This document shows positions 25,984-35,620 of a stretch of DNA of 64,000 bases, one piece after another. The notes beneath the pieces are model-generated. The model was not told where the DNA came from and did no database searches. It saw only the letters and a program-made list of their open reading frames with translations. The position numbers were made by a program, and so were the translations under genes. The stretch is taken from the NCBI RefSeq assembly GCF_037992945.1, contig NZ_CP150304.1, forward strand, positions 3,351,501 to 3,415,500. Reading direction: 5' to 3'. The first letter of the stretch is position 1, and every line of letters begins with the position of its first letter. The DNA is from Peribacillus sp. FSL E2-0218. Lineage in GTDB: Bacteria > Bacillota > Bacilli > Bacillales > DSM-1321.

Positions 25984-28290
25984 CTATGGGATAGTCTTCC
26001 GAAAGGTTCCTTTCCTTTTGTAATACTTATAAATGATCGAACCATCTTCATCCGTCCTGAACACATGAATTTGATTTGTTTCCAAATTCCCTAAGACGCT
26101 TTTATGGGGATGACCGTATCGGTTATCTTTTCCGGCTGAAATCAATGCGGCTTTCGGCTGCAGCTGCAAAAGGAAGGGTGCCGAAGTAGATGTCTTGCTG
26201 CCATGGTGGCCGACCTTCAGGATATCCGCCCGCAACCGTGGAAAGGCGTTCATCAGCTTCCCTTCCCCCTCTTCCTCCAAATCTCCGGCAAAAATCCATG
26301 ATAAGCCCCCTAGCTCCGAGTATAAAACGATCGACGAATCATTTTTATTTTCTTCTTCTTCATGAGGATGCAGCACGGAAAACAGAGCTCCGCCCGCTAC
26401 CCAGCTGTCCCCCCTTTTACTGACTGACAGCTGCACTTTTTTATCCCTTGCAATCGAGACAAAGTCCATATCGCGATATTGCTCTTCACTGCCGCCTCCA
26501 ATGATGATTTCTTCCACTTTGAAATGTTCGATCAATTCTTTTGCACTCCCTACATGATCGGCATCAGCATGAGTCAAAATCAGTTTATCCAATTGATGGA
26601 TGCCCTTACTTTTCAATAACGGAATGATGATATCATCCGCTGTATTGAACTTCTTGCGCTTTTGCGCCCACGGCTCGATGGGGAATGTAATCTGCCCGCC
26701 CGTATCAATCAAATAATTACCGCGGTTGAAAGGCAGGATAATTAAAATGGAGTCACCTTGCCCAACATCGATGATCTGCACTTCGCCAAAAGGTGACAGC
26801 TTTTGTATATTATATTGAAAAAGCAATAGTACAATCAGCATCCCGCACCACCATTTACTTTTCTTAAAAGACCCCTCCCAGGTCAGGTATAGCCCGAGAA
26901 GGGACGTCACAAGTAACGCCATCACGAAAAAATGGGGCTTTCCAAATACAATGGAAGCTAAAGGCAAATTCGAGGCTGCATCGGCGGCCTTATTGCATAG
27001 GATGAAGGTGAAGTTCAATATCGATATTAGGGGCTCTCCTAGCGGCGGGAATAGCAGATGACAAGTGAGGGCAATTAAAGAAAAAGGCAGCAACAAGATC
27101 GAATAAAGCGGAACATACACGACATTCAGGAACACTCCTAGGAAAGAGGCTTCATAAAAATGAAAAAGCAAAATGGGAAGGGCTGTCAATTGGCAGATCA
27201 AGCTTATGATAAGCAACTGCAGCGTTTTTTGGGGATAGCGTAAGAAGATGCCCGAAGACATGAGAATGGAAAAAGTGACGGCGAACGAAAGTTGAAAGCC
27301 GATATCATATAGCATATTGGGCTGAAATAACAAAAGTGCGATGTAAACAAGTCCAATGGTGGAAGCTGCGGAGACACGATGCTTGAATAACAATAGAAAA
27401 AAAAAGAGCATCGCCATTAAACATGATCGCACGACTGATGGGCTGCCGCCGGAAAGTAACATATAAACGGGGAGGAAGATCAGGAGGACGATGGTCATCC
27501 TTTCCCGGGTAATCCCAATCCTGATACCCAAGTAAAATAACATCCCTGTCAAGAAGCTGACATGAAGGCCGGATATCGCCAATAAATGCACCAGGCCGAG
27601 CCTTTGATAATTAGTAAGGTCATCTTCATCAATATAGCCTTGGTCACCGAAAATGAGTGCTGTGACAAAGCCGCTTGATTCTTTTGGAAAGTTTCTCCCG
27701 ATATACGCAATTCCCTTCATTCGCAAATTACGTATCGAATGGACAATCGAGTTTCCTCCTTCGATGCATTCTTGAAAAGTGATGGAATCAGCTTTCAATA
27801 TCCAGTGCGTGCTTTTGCGCTTAAGATAGCGTTGATAGTCGAAACCGTTCTCATTTCTCTGTGTGTCGGGGATCGACAAGCTCCCCTCGGCAGGGCAAGA
27901 TAAGCCGATTTGCAAAAGTCTGCCCAGATTTTCCTTTTCTTGCTCAGAATCGATTTTATAACGAAGCATAAGCCGTTCACCCTTCTCGCTGGCGATGAAG
28001 CCTTTCAATGAATGCCCATCTATCTTCGGCTGGTCGGTGAATGTGATTGCAAACCGGCTTTCCGTCCCTTGATAAATGGTTTGGCTTCGATGATCGGAGT
28101 AGGAAGCCGCCCCAAAAAAAATCATCATCACCACTAGATGAAGGCTATAGGCCTTCACATCCAGCCCCAGCGTAAAATGGAGGAAGCAGAGAAAGATCGT
28201 GATGATGATTAATTGCGTTATACTGGGCGATGAATGGGCGGCAACTCCAAAAGTGGCAGATAGGGCCAATAAAAGAAGGTGTCTTTCCAT
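25984..28290 (-). CDS. comEC: ComEC/Rec2 family DNA uptake channel
   Basis: Polytopic protein of 768 residues thought to form the pore through which single-stranded transforming DNA enters the cytoplasm. It has an N-terminal DUF4131 region with membrane helices and an extracellular OB-like part, the central Competence domain with many helices (LVHLLAISGLHVSFLTGMLFY, SGGSPSVVRSCLMAM), and a C-terminal metallo-beta-lactamase-like domain with IDVGQGDSILI, LTHADADHVGSAKEL and VGHHGSKTSTS, probably the strand-degrading nuclease. It is the third gene of the comE operon. Confidence 0.96.
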   Translation of the reverse strand: MERHLLLLALSATFGVAAHSSPSITQLIIITIFLCFLHFTLGLDVKAYSLHLVVMMIFFGAASYSDHRSQTIYQGTESRFAITFTDQPKIDGHSLKGFIASEKGERLMLRYKIDSEQEKENLGRLLQIGLSCPAEGSLSIPDTQRNENGFDYQRYLKRKSTHWILKADSITFQECIEGGNSIVHSIRNLRMKGIAYIGRNFPKESSGFVTALIFGDQGYIDEDDLTNYQRLGLVHLLAISGLHVSFLTGMLFYLGIRIGITRERMTIVLLIFLPVYMLLSGGSPSVVRSCLMAMLFFFLLLFKHRVSAASTIGLVYIALLLFQPNMLYDIGFQLSFAVTFSILMSSGIFLRYPQKTLQLLIISLICQLTALPILLFHFYEASFLGVFLNVVYVPLYSILLLPFSLIALTCHLLFPPLGEPLISILNFTFILCNKAADAASNLPLASIVFGKPHFFVMALLVTSLLGLYLTWEGSFKKSKWWCGMLIVLLLFQYNIQKLSPFGEVQIIDVGQGDSILIILPFNRGNYLIDTGGQITFPIEPWAQKRKKFNTADDIIIPLLKSKGIHQLDKLILTHADADHVGSAKELIEHFKVEEIIIGGGSEEQYRDMDFVSIARDKKVQLSVSKRGDSWVAGGALFSVLHPHEEEENKNDSSIVLYSELGGLSWIFAGDLEEEGEGKLMNAFPRLRADILKVGHHGSKTSTSAPFLLQLQPKAALISAGKDNRYGHPHKSVLGNLETNQIHVFRTDEDGSIIYKYYKRKGTFRKTIP

Positions 28291-28306
28291 GCCTGTCCTC
28301 CGTCAT

Positions 28307-28867
28307 TTAATGATCAAATATTTGCTTTGCCCTCCTCTCCAGCTCCAATACCGCTTCTTTTTCCAACCCTGTTTGTTCCAGTTTGGCTAGCAAGGCAAGC
28401 ACGAAGTCCTTCTTTTCCTTTCCGTTGACATCGATGGCCCCTTTTGCTTCAACCTTTTCTGTTTTGACACCAGCCTGCCTGAATAACTCAAGTGCATATG
28501 GATGATTTTTATAGTCCTCAGCATAAAAAACGGCTTTGATTCCAGCTTGGATGAGAGATTTACAGCATTGCAAGCATGGAAAATGGGTCACATAGATCTC
28601 AGCTCGATCCGTTGGCACCCCAAATTTCGCACATTGCAGCAGTGCATTCATTTCAGCATGTATCGTCCTGACACAATGGTTATCGATTACATAACAGCCA
28701 TCATCGATACAGTGCGTCCCTCCGGCAATGGAGCCATTGTATCCTCCTGCAATGATCCGGTTATCCCTTACGATCGTCGCCCCTACTGTCAGGCGCGTAC
28801 ATGTGCTTCTTAACGCTAATAAATGGCTTTGCGCCATGAAGTATTGATCCCAGCTTATCCTGTTCAT
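28307..28867 (-). CDS. comEB: ComE operon protein 2, dCMP deaminase-like
   Basis: Zinc-dependent cytidine/deoxycytidylate deaminase family protein of 186 residues. The ligand motifs HAEMNAL and PCLQCCKSLIQ are intact, as are GYNGSIAGGTHC and CVRTIHAE, so it is probably an active dCMP deaminase. In B. subtilis it is dispensable for transformation. The ATG at 28867 (MNRISWDQYF) follows AGGGGATACAACAAC; an ATG six codons upstream has no ribosome binding site. It ends 17 bp before comEC. Confidence 0.93.
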   Translation of the reverse strand: MNRISWDQYFMAQSHLLALRSTCTRLTVGATIVRDNRIIAGGYNGSIAGGTHCIDDGCYVIDNHCVRTIHAEMNALLQCAKFGVPTDRAEIYVTHFPCLQCCKSLIQAGIKAVFYAEDYKNHPYALELFRQAGVKTEKVEAKGAIDVNGKEKKDFVLALLAKLEQTGLEKEAVLELERRAKQIFDH

Positions 28868-28948
28868 GTTGTTGTATCCCCTCATTCAGTAAATTGTTTT
28901 CCTCAATTTTACCCTCTTGCTGCCCATTTGTGTAGTCCATTCCAACAA

Positions 28949-29569
28949 TCACCGCACAGAAATGGAGTCCTGTAGTTTTTCAAACGTTTTATCACCGATC
29001 CCCGTCACTTTCTTCAATTCATCAATTTGCTTGAATGGACCTACGGACTCCCTATATTCCAAAATGGCAGCCGCTTTGGATGGCCCTATTCCGGTAAGCG
29101 TCTCCAACTCTTGCTGTGTCGCTGTATTCAAATTCACCTGCCCCTCCGCCATCCCTCCTGAAGGAACGAGATGGTTATATTCCAAGTTTCCCTTGTCTTC
29201 TTCCCCTATTTCCGGAACATAAATGACCATTTGATCCTCCACTAGTTGGGCAAGATTCACTTTATCCTTATCGGCCTTGTCCGTAAAACTGCCTGCTGCC
29301 GAAATAAGATCATTGATCCTGTCACCTGCCTGAGCCGTAAAAACACCAGGATTTTGTACCGCTCCCTTCAAATCGACTATAATGACATGGTCTTCCAAGA
29401 CATTCGTTTCACTTTCCATTCCACCCTCTTTTGCGGCCTCAGCAAAGATATCGTCCGGCTCAACGGGTTCGTGATCATGCCCAATTTGCCAAAATAAGAA
29501 AATGACCACGGACCCCATCGCCACTGCGAGGGCAATCATCGTCTTTTTATCCTTTAAAATCCTATCCAT
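28949..29569 (-). CDS. comEA: Competence protein ComEA, DNA receptor
   Basis: Membrane-anchored double-stranded-DNA receptor for transformation, 206 residues. The N-terminal anchor (about 10-27, MIALAVAMGSVVIFLFWQ) is followed by a SLBB-type domain (VIVDLKGAVQNPGVF, DRINDLISAAGSF) and the C-terminal helix-hairpin-helix DNA-binding pair (VNLNTATQQELETLTGIGPSKA, KKVTGIGDKTFEKLQ). First gene of comEA-comEB-comEC and divergent from comER. Confidence 0.96.
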   Translation of the reverse strand: MDRILKDKKTMIALAVAMGSVVIFLFWQIGHDHEPVEPDDIFAEAAKEGGMESETNVLEDHVIIVDLKGAVQNPGVFTAQAGDRINDLISAAGSFTDKADKDKVNLAQLVEDQMVIYVPEIGEEDKGNLEYNHLVPSGGMAEGQVNLNTATQQELETLTGIGPSKAAAILEYRESVGPFKQIDELKKVTGIGDKTFEKLQDSISVR

Positions 29570-29681
29570 TCATTTGCCTCCTAGTTGGTTTTTGCAGCAT
29601 ACATAGTCATAGGACAGATCATAAATACATAGTGTTTCTAGAAGAATCAATCGTTTTTCAAGGGAGAGGAGTTGATCGGCT

Positions 29682-30512
29682 TTGAAGAAAATCGGTGTAA
29701 TTGGAACAGGCAATATGGGCACCATTTTAATCGAGGCATGGCTGGAGGCAAAAGTTTTGAATCCGGCAGATCTAATGATTACAAACCGGACACTATCCAA
29801 AGCATTAACACTGAAAGAAAAACATCCGGGTATCAAGGTTGCGGAAAGCGCGGCCGAAATCGCCCAGCAAGCGGATTTTATTTTTCTTTGTGTAAAGCCA
29901 TTACAAATCGACGGCTTGCTTTCAGACATCAAACATCATATAAACAAGGAACAATTGGTCATCTCCATCACGAGCCCGCTTTCGGTGGCGCAGCTTGAGT
30001 CGGCCGTAAAGGCCCCTTGCGCGCGATTCATCCCCAGCATAACCAATCGGGTCGGCTCTGGGGTATCGCTGCTAAGCTTCGGTGAAGGATGCGGCAAGGA
30101 AGCGAGGTCCGCCTTGCAGGTATTGGCCTCGGCGATATCGGCGCCCGTCGTCATTGAAAATGATATCACCCGGGTAGCCTCCGATATCGTCAGCTGCGGT
30201 CCCGCCTTCTTTAGCTACTTAGCACAAGCTTTTATTGACGCGGCCTGCCAGACGACGAAAATAGATAAAGAAACCGCTACGACTTTCACTGAAAACATGC
30301 TGATCGGATTGGGGGAATTACTTGGTAAGGGCGTTTATACATTGCCGGCCTTACAGGAAAAGGTGTGCGTGAAAGGTGGGATAACGGGAGAAGGGATCAA
30401 GGTATTGGAAGCGGAGACAGGGGAAATGTTCCACCATCTTTTTCAAGCGACGCATGAAAAATTTGCAGAAGATCTGCATGAGGTTGAAAAGCAGTTTGGC
30501 CATCCTTATTAA
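29682..30512 (+). CDS. comER: ComER, pyrroline-5-carboxylate reductase-like protein
   Basis: Protein of 276 residues with a Rossmann NADP-binding start (KKIGVIGTGNMGTILIEAWL) and the ProC-type helical dimerisation domain (CGPAFFSYLAQAFIDAA, GGITGEGIKVLE). It is in the comER subgroup next to comEA; true proline synthesis is doubtful, and in Bacillus it has been linked to sporulation and biofilm control. The start is a TTG at 29682 behind GGGAGAGGAG. Transcribed opposite to comEA. Confidence 0.92.
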   Translation: MKKIGVIGTGNMGTILIEAWLEAKVLNPADLMITNRTLSKALTLKEKHPGIKVAESAAEIAQQADFIFLCVKPLQIDGLLSDIKHHINKEQLVISITSPLSVAQLESAVKAPCARFIPSITNRVGSGVSLLSFGEGCGKEARSALQVLASAISAPVVIENDITRVASDIVSCGPAFFSYLAQAFIDAACQTTKIDKETATTFTENMLIGLGELLGKGVYTLPALQEKVCVKGGITGEGIKVLEAETGEMFHHLFQATHEKFAEDLHEVEKQFGHPY

Positions 30513-30548
30513 TATTCGTAACGTCTTTCTCATTTCCTGCTAAAAATA

Positions 30549-30602
30549 AAAAAAAGAGGCCAGGGACCTCCCTCGCATATGCGAGGGGGGCCCTAACCTC
30601 TT
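30549..30602. terminator. Terminator between comER and yqeM (convergent)
   Basis: GAGGCCAGGG...CCCTAACCTC enclosing CCCTCGCATATGCGAGGG forms a long hairpin with A-run and T-run ends. It lies between two convergent genes and can serve both. Confidence 0.8.
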
Positions 30603-30605
30603 GAT

Positions 30606-31349
30606 TCATTTTCTGGCTACGAATAATACCCGTTCAGTTTCCGATGCAGGCGGGGCTTCTTCAAGATCCGCCATAAGTTCCGTCACGGTAAACCCTGCTT
30701 GCTGCAACCATTTTTTATATTGGTCAACCGGATAAGTCCGTTGATAATGCAACTCATCAAAGCGGTCATACAGACCACTTCGCTCGTCCTTCACGAAAAA
30801 ACTCAACTCATGTTCCACACTGTAAGGTTCTTCACCAGGAAAACAATCCCATATATAGGAAACTTCTTCATCGCTGACGGCAAACGTATGGTTATGGAAC
30901 ACTTCTTCCATTTTATATAGGGAATGGACATCGAACAAGAACAACCCGCCATCCTCTAAATGCTCGTACACCCGGGTGAACGTTTTGGCAATATCCGCCT
31001 CATCTCGTAGGTAGTTCAACGAATCACAAAAAATCGTGACACAGTCAAAACGACCAAGCCCCTCAAGTTCTGCCATATTCTGTTGGAATAAGGGAATCGT
31101 TAATCCGAGCTTCACCGCTTTTTCATTGGCAACCAGAAGCATTTCATCTGAGAGGTCCACGCCTGTGACCTCAAATCCGTGCTGCGCCAATTCAACGGTC
31201 ATTTCCCCGGTTCCACATGCCAAGTCGAGAACCTTCCTTCCGCCAATTCCGTACTGTTCCAGCTTCGCCGTAAGGATCATCAGCCATTTTTCATAGGGTG
31301 CATCCTTCATCAGTTCATCGTATACATAGGCAAAGCGTTCGTAGGTCAT
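30606..31349 (-). CDS. yqeM: SAM-dependent methyltransferase YqeM
   Basis: Class I methyltransferase of 247 residues with motif I VLDLACGTGEMTVELA, GVDLSDEMLLVANEK, and FDCVTIFCDSLNYL. The fold is clear, the substrate is not. It is the last gene of the yqeG-yqeM housekeeping operon and overlaps the rsfS stop by 4 bp, so translation is probably coupled. Confidence 0.92.
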   Translation of the reverse strand: MTYERFAYVYDELMKDAPYEKWLMILTAKLEQYGIGGRKVLDLACGTGEMTVELAQHGFEVTGVDLSDEMLLVANEKAVKLGLTIPLFQQNMAELEGLGRFDCVTIFCDSLNYLRDEADIAKTFTRVYEHLEDGGLFLFDVHSLYKMEEVFHNHTFAVSDEEVSYIWDCFPGEEPYSVEHELSFFVKDERSGLYDRFDELHYQRTYPVDQYKKWLQQAGFTVTELMADLEEAPPASETERVLFVARK

Positions 31350-31702
31350 GGAGTCAGTTCACTCTCTAAATCTTCAAAAGGTGCATCTCCCCATAAACGT
31401 TCGAGGTTATAGTAGTTTCTTTCATCCTTATGGAAAATGTGCGCCACTACATCGCCAAGATCGACGAGCACCCACTTCGCTTCATCAAATCCTTCAAGAC
31501 GCTTTACAGCGATACCTGATTCATCGGCTTTGCTCTTCATTTCACGAGCGATGGCTTGCACTTGTTTTTCGGAATTACCATGACAGATTAAAAAATAATC
31601 CGCAACAAGGGATATGCCTTGCATATTCAAAGCCACGATATCCTCCGCCCTTTTATCATCCGCCGCTTTTGCTGCAATTACAAGAAGTTCACGTTCAGTC
31701 AT
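31346..31702 (-). CDS. rsfS: Ribosomal silencing factor RsfS
   Basis: Iojap/YbeB family protein of 118 residues that binds L14 and blocks subunit joining under starvation. Signatures: DIVALNMQGISLVADYFLICHG, VLVDLGDVVAHIFHKDERNYYNLERLW. The first gene base overlaps the yqeK stop and the end overlaps the yqeM start. Confidence 0.96.
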   Translation of the reverse strand: MTERELLVIAAKAADDKRAEDIVALNMQGISLVADYFLICHGNSEKQVQAIAREMKSKADESGIAVKRLEGFDEAKWVLVDLGDVVAHIFHKDERNYYNLERLWGDAPFEDLESELTP

Positions 31703-32274
31703 TACATCTTCTCCTTCAAATTCATGATCAAATCATTATATGTGTTAAATGTATCAGGGTAAATGGCCTGATTTCTTTTCATTAAAAAAGCAACGGTATT
31801 CCTTAAAGCCTGTATGACAGCATGATCCAAGTTTTGCTTGGCTGTCTGCCTGACTTCTTCGACACCTGGAAAGGAACGTCCCGGCTCAATATAATCAGCA
31901 AGATAAATGACCTTATCCAAAAGGCTCATGCCGACCCTGCCTGACGTGTGATAGGCAATTGCATCCAAAATTTCGGCGTCCGTGATGCCTGCTTCCTTTT
32001 TCACCAGGTAAGCCCCGACTGGAGCGTGCCACAGCTCCATATTGTAGCGGAGTAGATCCGGCGCCATCTTTTCGGCGATGATGATTTGCTCCATTTCTTC
32101 TTTTGGACGAAACTTTGCATAATCGTGGAATATGGCTGCCAGTTCGGCTTTTTTTGTATCAGCGCCATAGAGCTCGGCAAGTTCAATGGCCGACTCCATC
32201 ACGCCTAGAGTATGGATGTACCTGCGCTCCGTGATTTGTTCTTTGACAAGCGCCAGCGCTCTTTCACGATTCAT
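31702..32274 (-). CDS. yqeK: HD-domain hydrolase YqeK (bis(5'-nucleosyl)-tetraphosphatase, symmetrical)
   Basis: HD-superfamily phosphohydrolase of 190 residues; YqeK proteins hydrolyse Ap4A symmetrically to ADP. Metal ligands are visible in RYIHTLGV, AAIFHDYAKF, WHAPVGAYL and YLADYIEPGR. The start is the ATG at 32274 (MNRERALALVKEQ) with GGGA at proper spacing; an ATG three codons upstream lies on that ribosome binding site. It overlaps the 3' end of nadD. Confidence 0.94.
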   Translation of the reverse strand: MNRERALALVKEQITERRYIHTLGVMESAIELAELYGADTKKAELAAIFHDYAKFRPKEEMEQIIIAEKMAPDLLRYNMELWHAPVGAYLVKKEAGITDAEILDAIAYHTSGRVGMSLLDKVIYLADYIEPGRSFPGVEEVRQTAKQNLDHAVIQALRNTVAFLMKRNQAIYPDTFNTYNDLIMNLKEKM

Positions 32275-32833
32275 ATAAACCATTCCCTTTAATATACTTC
32301 ACCACAGGATCTGCAATTAAATATTTCACGGTTTTCCCCGTTCTTAACTTCCTTCGGATCATGGAAGAGGAAATGAACATCTGCGGGACTTTCACCATCG
32401 TGATCGGGTATAGGGTTTTCTCGTCATAGCCAGGACGCTTCACCCCGACGAAATGGACCAACTCCACCAATTCGTCGATTCGATGCCACTTTGGTAAATA
32501 CTCAATCATATCTGCGCCAATTATGAAATAGAATTCATTGGTCGGCTCACGTTCTTTCAGGAGCTTTATCGTATCATACGTATAAGATGTGCCTTTTCTT
32601 TCTATTTCAATACCCTCAATATAAAAAGATGGGTTGGTGGCTATCGCGTTTTCCAACATAGCCAGCCTGTCCATATCGGTTACTTCCTCCGATTTTTCCT
32701 TATGGGGAGGAACATGGTTTGGCATGAATCTGATTTCATCAAGCTCTAGAGCGTCCAGCACTTCATTCGCAATAATTAAATGGCCGATGTGCGGTGGATT
32801 GAATGTACCGCCAAGAATTCCAATTTTTTTCAT
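32264..32833 (-). CDS. nadD: Nicotinate-nucleotide adenylyltransferase
   Basis: Converts nicotinate mononucleotide and ATP to deamido-NAD, an essential step of NAD synthesis. It has 189 residues with GILGGTFNPPHIGHLIIANE (nucleotidyltransferase GxFxPxHxGH), PNHVPPHK and the ISSSMIRRKL motif at the end. It lies 12 bp after yhbY. Confidence 0.97.
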   Translation of the reverse strand: MKKIGILGGTFNPPHIGHLIIANEVLDALELDEIRFMPNHVPPHKEKSEEVTDMDRLAMLENAIATNPSFYIEGIEIERKGTSYTYDTIKLLKEREPTNEFYFIIGADMIEYLPKWHRIDELVELVHFVGVKRPGYDEKTLYPITMVKVPQMFISSSMIRRKLRTGKTVKYLIADPVVKYIKGNGLYES

Positions 32834-32845
32834 AGGTAGGTTCCC

Positions 32846-33136
32846 TTAAGGTAGTTTAAGTTGTTTGTTTTCTCTTGATTCTTTATACAGGACGATGGTA
32901 TTGCCGATGATCTGAACCAATTCCGCCCGCGCACCTTTTGATAAAGAAAGACCCACATCATTGCGGTCTTCTTCACAGTTTTGCAGGATGCTGACCTTGA
33001 TCAATTCACGTACTTCAAGAGCCTCACCAATTTGCTTGATGAGATTATCATTGACCCCGCCTTTCCCGACTTGAAAAATCGGGTTGAGGTGATGGGCCTT
33101 CGATCGTAAGAATCTTTTTTGTTTTCCTGTTAACAT
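32846..33136 (-). CDS. yhbY: YhbY-family RNA-binding protein (YqeI)
   Basis: CRM-domain protein of 96 residues with LTGKQKRFLRSKAHHLNPIF, the GKGG loop (VGKGGVNDNLIKQI), LEVRELIKVSIL and IGNTIVLYKES. It associates with pre-50S ribosomes. The start overlaps the aroE stop by 7 bp. Confidence 0.95.
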   Translation of the reverse strand: MLTGKQKRFLRSKAHHLNPIFQVGKGGVNDNLIKQIGEALEVRELIKVSILQNCEEDRNDVGLSLSKGARAELVQIIGNTIVLYKESRENKQLKLP

Positions 33137-33972
33137 GTGTTACCTCCTAGTTTGTTCAAGACAATATCTGTCATTCTTGCTGTATCCGGCATAATGCCCG
33201 TCCATATCTCAAAAGCGAGCGCCCCCTGGTTGATGAACATTCCCAGGCCATTTTGCGTTTTCGCCCCTTTTTCGGAAGCTTCGCGCAGCAGCTTGGTCTG
33301 CAGGGGATTGTAGATGATGTCACTGACTATTGCGCCGGTTTTAAGCCGGTCGACATTCAACGGTGAATGATCATACTCAGGACTCATTCCCGATGATGTC
33401 GTTTGGATGATTAAATCATATTGTGATAAGCTTTGTTCCGCTTCGATAATCGAGAGTGCCTTCGATATTTTATCATATGGGCAATCAGAAACAAGCTCAG
33501 CCGCTCTTTCCTTCGTCCGATTTGCAATATCGACTTGCTTTACCCCTTCTTTCACAAGAGTAAAATAAATCGCACGCGCAGCACCGCCCGCTCCGATCAC
33601 TAACGTTTTTTTAGCCTTCATGTCACCTGATATTTCATCGCATAAGGATTTGAAAAATCCTTTTCCGTCTGTATTATACCCTATAAAGCGACCATTTTTG
33701 TTAACAACCGTATTTACAGCCCCGATTGCCAGGGCCAGCTCATCCACTTCATCAAGGAAGGGGATGATGGATTCCTTATGCGGGATCGTGATGTTAAACC
33801 CTTCTATACCAAGGGCTTTCATGCCCTTAACAGCATCGTTCAATCCTTCTTTCGTCACATGAAAATGGTGATAAACCGCTTCTATATTTTCTTTTTCGAA
33901 TGCATCATTATGAATGTCCGGTGACATCGAATGTGCGATTGGATCTCCCATTACCCCATAGATCTTTTTCAT
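33130..33972 (-). CDS. aroE: Shikimate dehydrogenase (NADP+)
   Basis: Reduces 3-dehydroshikimate in the shikimate pathway. It has 280 residues: the substrate-binding domain has GDPIAHSMSPDIHNDAF, GFNITIPHKESI with the catalytic Lys, and AVNTVV; the Rossmann domain has VIGAGGAARAIYFTL and ANRTKERA; QTTSSGMSP and GLGMFINQGALAFEIWTG follow. It lies 20 bp after yqeH. Confidence 0.97.
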   Translation of the reverse strand: MKKIYGVMGDPIAHSMSPDIHNDAFEKENIEAVYHHFHVTKEGLNDAVKGMKALGIEGFNITIPHKESIIPFLDEVDELALAIGAVNTVVNKNGRFIGYNTDGKGFFKSLCDEISGDMKAKKTLVIGAGGAARAIYFTLVKEGVKQVDIANRTKERAAELVSDCPYDKISKALSIIEAEQSLSQYDLIIQTTSSGMSPEYDHSPLNVDRLKTGAIVSDIIYNPLQTKLLREASEKGAKTQNGLGMFINQGALAFEIWTGIMPDTARMTDIVLNKLGGNTC

Positions 33973-33992
33973 AGTCTTTGACGACCCCTATA

Positions 33993-35117
33993 TTAGATTA
34001 ATGATTTTCGAACGATGACATTGACCCCTTTTGGGACATGTGCAACGATTTTTGCTCCCGGCTCATTGACTGTCACCCAGCCAAGGCCAGAAAACACAAT
34101 ATCCATTTTACCATCTTTCAAAGAGAATTCATGCGGAATCAACTTCGGGAATTCCTCGATTTGTTCAGGCCGTGGCGGCGTCAATAATTCTCCGGCATGA
34201 TTTTTGTACAGCTCATCAGCCTTTTCCAATTTCGTACGATGGATGTTCAATTCATTCGAAAGGTAGCAAGTGAGGGAACGCCTTCCGCCCGAGACGTAAT
34301 CCAGCCTGGCCAGTCCTCCAAAAAATAACGTCTGCTCCTCATTCAACTGATACACTCTTGGCTTGATTTCCTTCTTCGGCATGATCACCTTGAAATCCCG
34401 CTTGTCCACATAATGGGCCATTTGGTGGTGATTGATGATTCCTGGCGTATCGATCAGTGCCTGTCCATCATCCAAAGGAATTTCGATCATGTCCAAAGTC
34501 GTGCCCGGGAAGTGGGAAGTCGTGATGATATCGCCTTCTCCGCTCACTTCTTTAATCAGGCGGTTAATGAAAGTAGATTTACCCACATTCGTACAGCCCA
34601 CAACATAGACATCCTTTCCTTTGCGATACCGTTCGATCGCATCGGCCGCTTCAAGGATGTGCTTTCCCTTGTCTGCACTGACAAGTAAGACATCAACCGG
34701 ATTCAATCCCAATTCCTTCGAAGATTGCTTCATCCAATTGATCAATTTATTCGGTTTCACGGACTTCGGCAATAAATCCACTTTATTCCCGATCAAAAGA
34801 ACATCATTTCTTCCTACAAATCGATGAAGGCCCGGCAGCCAGCTTCCATTGAAATCAAAAATATCGACGACCTTGACGATCAAGGAATCTGTTTCGCCGA
34901 CTTTATTCAAGATTTTCAAGAAGTCATCGTCTGTTAAGGATACATCCTGAACCTCGTTATAATGCTTCAATTTAAAGCAACGCTGACAAACGATCGTCTC
35001 TTTTTCCAGAGCTGATTTAGGGGCAAAGCCCAATTCCTTCGGATCTTCCGTCTGGACCTTCACGCCGCAGCCGATGCACACTAATTCTTGATGATTGTTC
35101 AATTGTGATCCTCCCAT
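33993..35117 (-). CDS. yqeH: Circularly permuted ribosome-biogenesis GTPase YqeH
   Basis: GTPase needed for 30S assembly and 16S rRNA maturation. The N-terminal zinc finger (CIGCGVKVQ...CQRCFKLKHYNE) is followed by a circularly permuted G domain in the order G4 (GNKVDLLPK), G5 (VSADKG), G1 (GCTNVGKSTFINRL), G2, G3 (LIDTPGI). The C-terminal domain may bind RNA or nucleotide. 374 residues. Its start overlaps the yqeG stop by 19 bp. Confidence 0.96.
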   Translation of the reverse strand: MGGSQLNNHQELVCIGCGVKVQTEDPKELGFAPKSALEKETIVCQRCFKLKHYNEVQDVSLTDDDFLKILNKVGETDSLIVKVVDIFDFNGSWLPGLHRFVGRNDVLLIGNKVDLLPKSVKPNKLINWMKQSSKELGLNPVDVLLVSADKGKHILEAADAIERYRKGKDVYVVGCTNVGKSTFINRLIKEVSGEGDIITTSHFPGTTLDMIEIPLDDGQALIDTPGIINHHQMAHYVDKRDFKVIMPKKEIKPRVYQLNEEQTLFFGGLARLDYVSGGRRSLTCYLSNELNIHRTKLEKADELYKNHAGELLTPPRPEQIEEFPKLIPHEFSLKDGKMDIVFSGLGWVTVNEPGAKIVAHVPKGVNVIVRKSLI

Positions 35118-35620
35118 TCTATCATCCCTTTTCGTTTGAAAAAGGCCATGATCTTTCTTTCGAAATAACGATTGATTTTCGTCCTGAATTCATCAGTCTG
35201 GGCGACAGGAACCACTAAAATCGTATGGAACCCACCTCTGTTCCCTCCCAATACATCCGTCAATAACTGATCGCCGATCACAACCGTCTCCTCTAACTTC
35301 AATCCCATCGCCTTACGCGCTTTATGGAAAGCCCGCGACATCGGCTTCCTGGCCTGATGGATGAACGGAATGTGAAGCGGATCGGAAAAAGACCGAACCC
35401 GATTTTCATTATTATTGGACACAATCGTCACTAAAATGCCATGGGCCCGCATGTTATCGAACCATTTGATTAAATCTGGTGTCGCTGTAGGCCTGTCCCA
35501 TTCAACAAGGGTATTATCCAAGTCGGTGATGACTCCCTTTATCCCTCTTTTTTTCAATTCTTGAGGATCTATATTAAAAATGCTTTTAACATGTTCACTC
35601 GGCAAAAATAATTTAAGCAT
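35099..35620 (-). CDS. yqeG: HAD-superfamily (IIIA) phosphatase YqeG
   Basis: 173-residue HAD phosphatase with motif I GVITDLDNTLVEWD, motif II TIVSNNNENR, and motif IV region VVIGDQLLTDVLGGNR. Related to GEP4/PGP phosphatases, but the substrate in Bacillus is not settled. First gene of the yqeG-yqeH-aroE-yhbY-nadD-yqeK-rsfS-yqeM operon. Confidence 0.94.
   Translation of the reverse strand: MLKLFLPSEHVKSIFNIDPQELKKRGIKGVITDLDNTLVEWDRPTATPDLIKWFDNMRAHGILVTIVSNNNENRVRSFSDPLHIPFIHQARKPMSRAFHKARKAMGLKLEETVVIGDQLLTDVLGGNRGGFHTILVVPVAQTDEFRTKINRYFERKIMAFFKRKGMIEWEDHN

Noticed and set aside
33993..35117. Scrambled order of GTPase motifs in YqeH
   Set aside because: Circular permutation is the normal state of this family, not a rearrangement.
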